A program made the position numbers and the translations under genes. A stretch of 6,541 bases of DNA from Clostridia bacterium (GTDB lineage: Bacteria > Bacillota_A > Clostridia > Christensenellales > Aristaeellaceae), in NCBI GenBank assembly GCA_017938785.1, contig JAGBAU010000206.1, positions 1 through 6,541 on the forward strand. The letters run 5' to 3'. The notes below the pieces were generated by a model. That model worked only from the letters and a program-made list of their open reading frames with translations, did not search any database and was not told the DNA's origin. Below are positions 5,433 to 6,541 of the stretch, piece after piece (the first letter of the stretch is position 1; the number at the start of each line of letters is the position of its first letter).

Positions 5433-5681
5433 ATGTATAAGAATAAAGCTTCTGGCGGACGAAACAATATATGTGGCGAAAGAATCAAGGAATTTCGATT
5501 GCTTTTGCCGGATAAAACTTCGCAGCGCAAATTCGCAGATATGCTGCAACTGGCTGGGCTGGATGTGGATAAAAATGCCGTTCAGCGCATTGAAAGCGGA
5601 GAACGGTTTGTAACGGATATTGAATTGAAGGTAATTGCAAAGGTTTTGGGCGTAAGCTATGAATCATTGCTGGATGAATAA
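5433..5681 (+). CDS. Small XRE-family HTH regulator
   Basis: 82 residues. After a short basic leader (MYKNKASGGR), residues 15-82 form a Cro/CI-type domain of a recognisable Firmicutes subtype. GERIKEFRLL starts the domain (15-24). A longer-than-usual turn, LAGLDVDKNAVQRIESGERF (40-59), carries the RIESG signature and recognition helix. VTDIELKVIAKVLGVSYESLL (60-80) completes it. Start ATG 5433 has AAGGGA (5420-5425) 7 nt upstream. It has no ligand or catalytic domain. Divergence from the membrane-protein gene with shared operators suggests it represses itself and that gene; this is inference from layout. Its 3' end and terminator repeat those of the 4320-4523 gene, although the two proteins are otherwise clearly different. 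Confidence 0.88.
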   Translation: MYKNKASGGRNNICGERIKEFRLLLPDKTSQRKFADMLQLAGLDVDKNAVQRIESGERFVTDIELKVIAKVLGVSYESLLDE

Positions 5682-5712
5682 CCGCCATGCGTGTGCATGG
5701 CGGTTTTCGTAT
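5673..5712 (+). repeat. 40-bp direct repeat, right copy
   Basis: Same extent relative to the stop codon as the copy at 4515-4554, with 39 of 40 bases identical. It contains the Asp-Glu-stop codons and a perfect terminator stem. Confidence 0.9.
5682..5712 (+). terminator. Terminator of the 5433-5681 regulator
   Basis: CCGCCATGC (5682-5690), loop GTGT, GCATGGCGG (5695-5703) form a perfect 9-bp stem followed by TTTTCGTAT. It begins at the base after the stop codon. Confidence 0.75.
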
Positions 5713-5714
5713 GC

Positions 5715-5738
5715 CTTCCCCTTGAGGGGAAGCCTTTT
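5715..5738 (+). terminator. Second hairpin, possible back-up terminator or dispersed-repeat remnant
   Basis: CTTCCCC (5715-5721), loop TTGA, GGGGAAG (5726-5732), then CCTTTT. The hairpin could stop leftover plus-strand transcripts. The sequence also resembles the core of a repeat I recall as common between genes in gut Clostridia; only this one copy is in the window. Confidence 0.5.
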
Positions 5739-5746
5739 GGATAACG

Positions 5747-5775
5747 AAAAAGGCGCTTCGCAAAAGCGAAGCGCC
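5747..5775 (-). terminator. Terminator of transketolase
   Basis: On the minus strand GGCGCTTCGC (5766-5775), loop TTTT, GCGAAGCGCC (5752-5761), a perfect 10-bp GC-rich stem, then TTTTT (5747-5751). It begins 12 bp after the tkt stop codon. Confidence 0.9.
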
Positions 5776-5787
5776 TTCAGGCTTAAA

Positions 5788-6541
5788 TTACTTGCCCAGA
5801 ACCTTCTTGGCGGTGGCAGCAACGTTTTCGTTGGTGAAGCCGTACTCCTTGAAGAGCAGGCCTGCCGGTGCGGATGCGCCGAAGTGGTCGAGGGTGACGG
5901 TTGCGCCGTCGAGGCCAACGTACTTGTACCAGCCCATGCTGGCGGCAGCTTCAACTGCAACGCGGGCGCGTACGGCTGCGGGCATTACGCTCTCCTTGTA
6001 CTCAGCGGACTGAGCCTCGAACAGCTCGAAGGAAGGCATGGAGATAACGCGGGCTTCGATGCCTTCTGCCTTCAGTAGGGCCTGTGCGCCAACGCACTGT
6101 TCTACTTCGGAACCGGATGCCATCAGCAGAACATCGGGGGTTTCCTTTTCGCAGTCAGAGATGATGTAGCCGCCCTTGAGAGCTTCAACGCCGCTCTTTT
6201 CGTACAGGGGCAGGTTCTGACGGGTCAGCACCAGAGCAACGGGATGGTCCTCGGTGAGGGCTGCGATCCAACCGGCGGCAGCTTCCTTGCTGTCAGCGGG
6301 ACGGAACACGATTACGCCGGGGATGGCGCGCAGGCCGGCCAGATGCTCGATGGGCTGATGGGTGGGGCCATCCTCGCCAACGCCGATGGAGTCATGGGTG
6401 AGGATATAGGGCACGCCCAGGTTCATGATGGAGGACATGCGGATGGCGTTCTTCATGTAATCAGAGAACACGAAGAAGGTTGCGCAGTAGGGACGCAGGC
6501 CGCCGTGCAGCTTGATGCCGTTGCAGATGGCTGCCATGGCA
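5788..6541 (-). CDS. tkt: Transketolase, C-terminal part (5' end outside window)
   Basis: Thiamine-diphosphate enzyme of the pentose phosphate pathway that moves two-carbon ketol units between sugar phosphates in the cytoplasm. The 251 visible residues hold the pyrimidine-binding domain and the C-terminal domain. Counting from the Met at 6537, [16 protein letters not shown] (47-62) carries the Asp56 and His60 equivalent to E. coli Asp469 and His473. [10 protein letters not shown] (about 101-110) is the family's Arg-containing segment, and [11 protein letters not shown] and [11 protein letters not shown] are C-terminal family marks. The Met at 6537 corresponds to an internal residue in E. coli TktA, so it is not the start; the catalytic Glu of the ThDP site lies just beyond the window edge. 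It ends with TAA at 5788 and a strong terminator. Confidence 0.95.
   Translation of the reverse strand, partial: AMAAICNGIKLHGGLRPYCATFFVFSDYMKNAIRMSSIMNLGVPYILTHDSIGVGEDGPTHQPIEHLAGLRAIPGVIVFRPADSKEAAAGWIAALTEDHPVALVLTRQNLPLYEKSGVEALKGGYIISDCEKETPDVLLMASGSEVEQCVGAQALLKAEGIEARVISMPSFELFEAQSAEYKESVMPAAVRARVAVEAAASMGWYKYVGLDGATVTLDHFGASAPAGLLFKEYGFTNENVAATAKKVLGK

Noticed and set aside
4566..5681. Membrane protein plus small HTH protein as a classical toxin-antitoxin pair
   Set aside because: Such pairs are normally co-directional with a toxin of known fold. Here the genes are divergent and the 233-residue membrane protein has no known toxin features, so I keep it as an open possibility only.
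3941..5790. CRISPR array, tRNA, integrase or insertion sequence in the accessory stretch
   Set aside because: I saw only two copies of one 40-bp repeat and two pairs of palindromes. No spaced repeat array, cloverleaf, transposase or recombinase sequence is present.
6535..6537. ATG at 6537 as the start of a short transketolase C-terminal subunit gene
   Set aside because: Split transketolases exist, but the frame continues to the window edge, and this Met aligns with an internal position of the full-length enzyme with no ribosome site visible. A split gene starting further upstream cannot be excluded.

Overview
The window reads as chromosomal DNA from a low-to-mid GC Gram-positive bacterium, most likely a gut-type member of the Clostridia (Bacillota). 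This is an inference from protein style, strong GGAGG-type Shine-Dalgarno sites, near-consensus sigma-A promoters, an asparaginyl-tRNA synthetase, an AzlCD exporter and several small XRE-type regulators. The genus cannot be fixed from the sequence alone. Seven genes lie fully inside the window, plus a further small HTH gene whose start is less certain; two housekeeping genes, asnS and tkt, run off its ends.

Left part (1-3970), GC-rich (near 60% in hand-counted lines). On the minus strand are the 5' half of asnS and, upstream of it, mntP (manganese efflux). asnS has its own near-perfect promoter between the two genes. Divergent from mntP is a plus-strand operon of a MATE-family exporter, azlC and azlD. 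The gaps are 19 bp between MATE and azlC and an 11-bp overlap between azlC and azlD. The operon ends in a symmetric terminator that also serves the next, convergent gene. Together these are export functions: Mn2+, drugs or metabolites (Na+/H+-coupled MATE), and branched-chain amino acids.

Middle part (about 3950-5712), clearly more AT-rich (38-53% GC in sampled lines). It holds three different small XRE/Cro-CI-type DNA-binding proteins and one 233-residue membrane protein that I do not recognise. The first two regulators (minus 3952-4236 and plus 4320-4523) are divergent, and two tandem copies of a 17-bp palindrome (TATGC-N7-GCATA) sit on the promoter of the first. The membrane gene (minus 4566-5267) and the third regulator (plus 5433-5681) are also divergent. 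Their promoters overlap, with two related 19-bp palindromes (TGACA-N9-TGTCA) on either side of the two -10 boxes. The second and third regulators end in a nearly identical 40-bp stretch containing the last codons, the stop and a terminator. These form direct repeats flanking the membrane-protein/regulator pair. This looks like a small accessory regulatory module inserted between conserved genes, and it is the most interesting part of the window.

Right end (5713-6541): terminator hairpins, then the C-terminal 251 residues of transketolase on the minus strand. Its beginning lies beyond the window.
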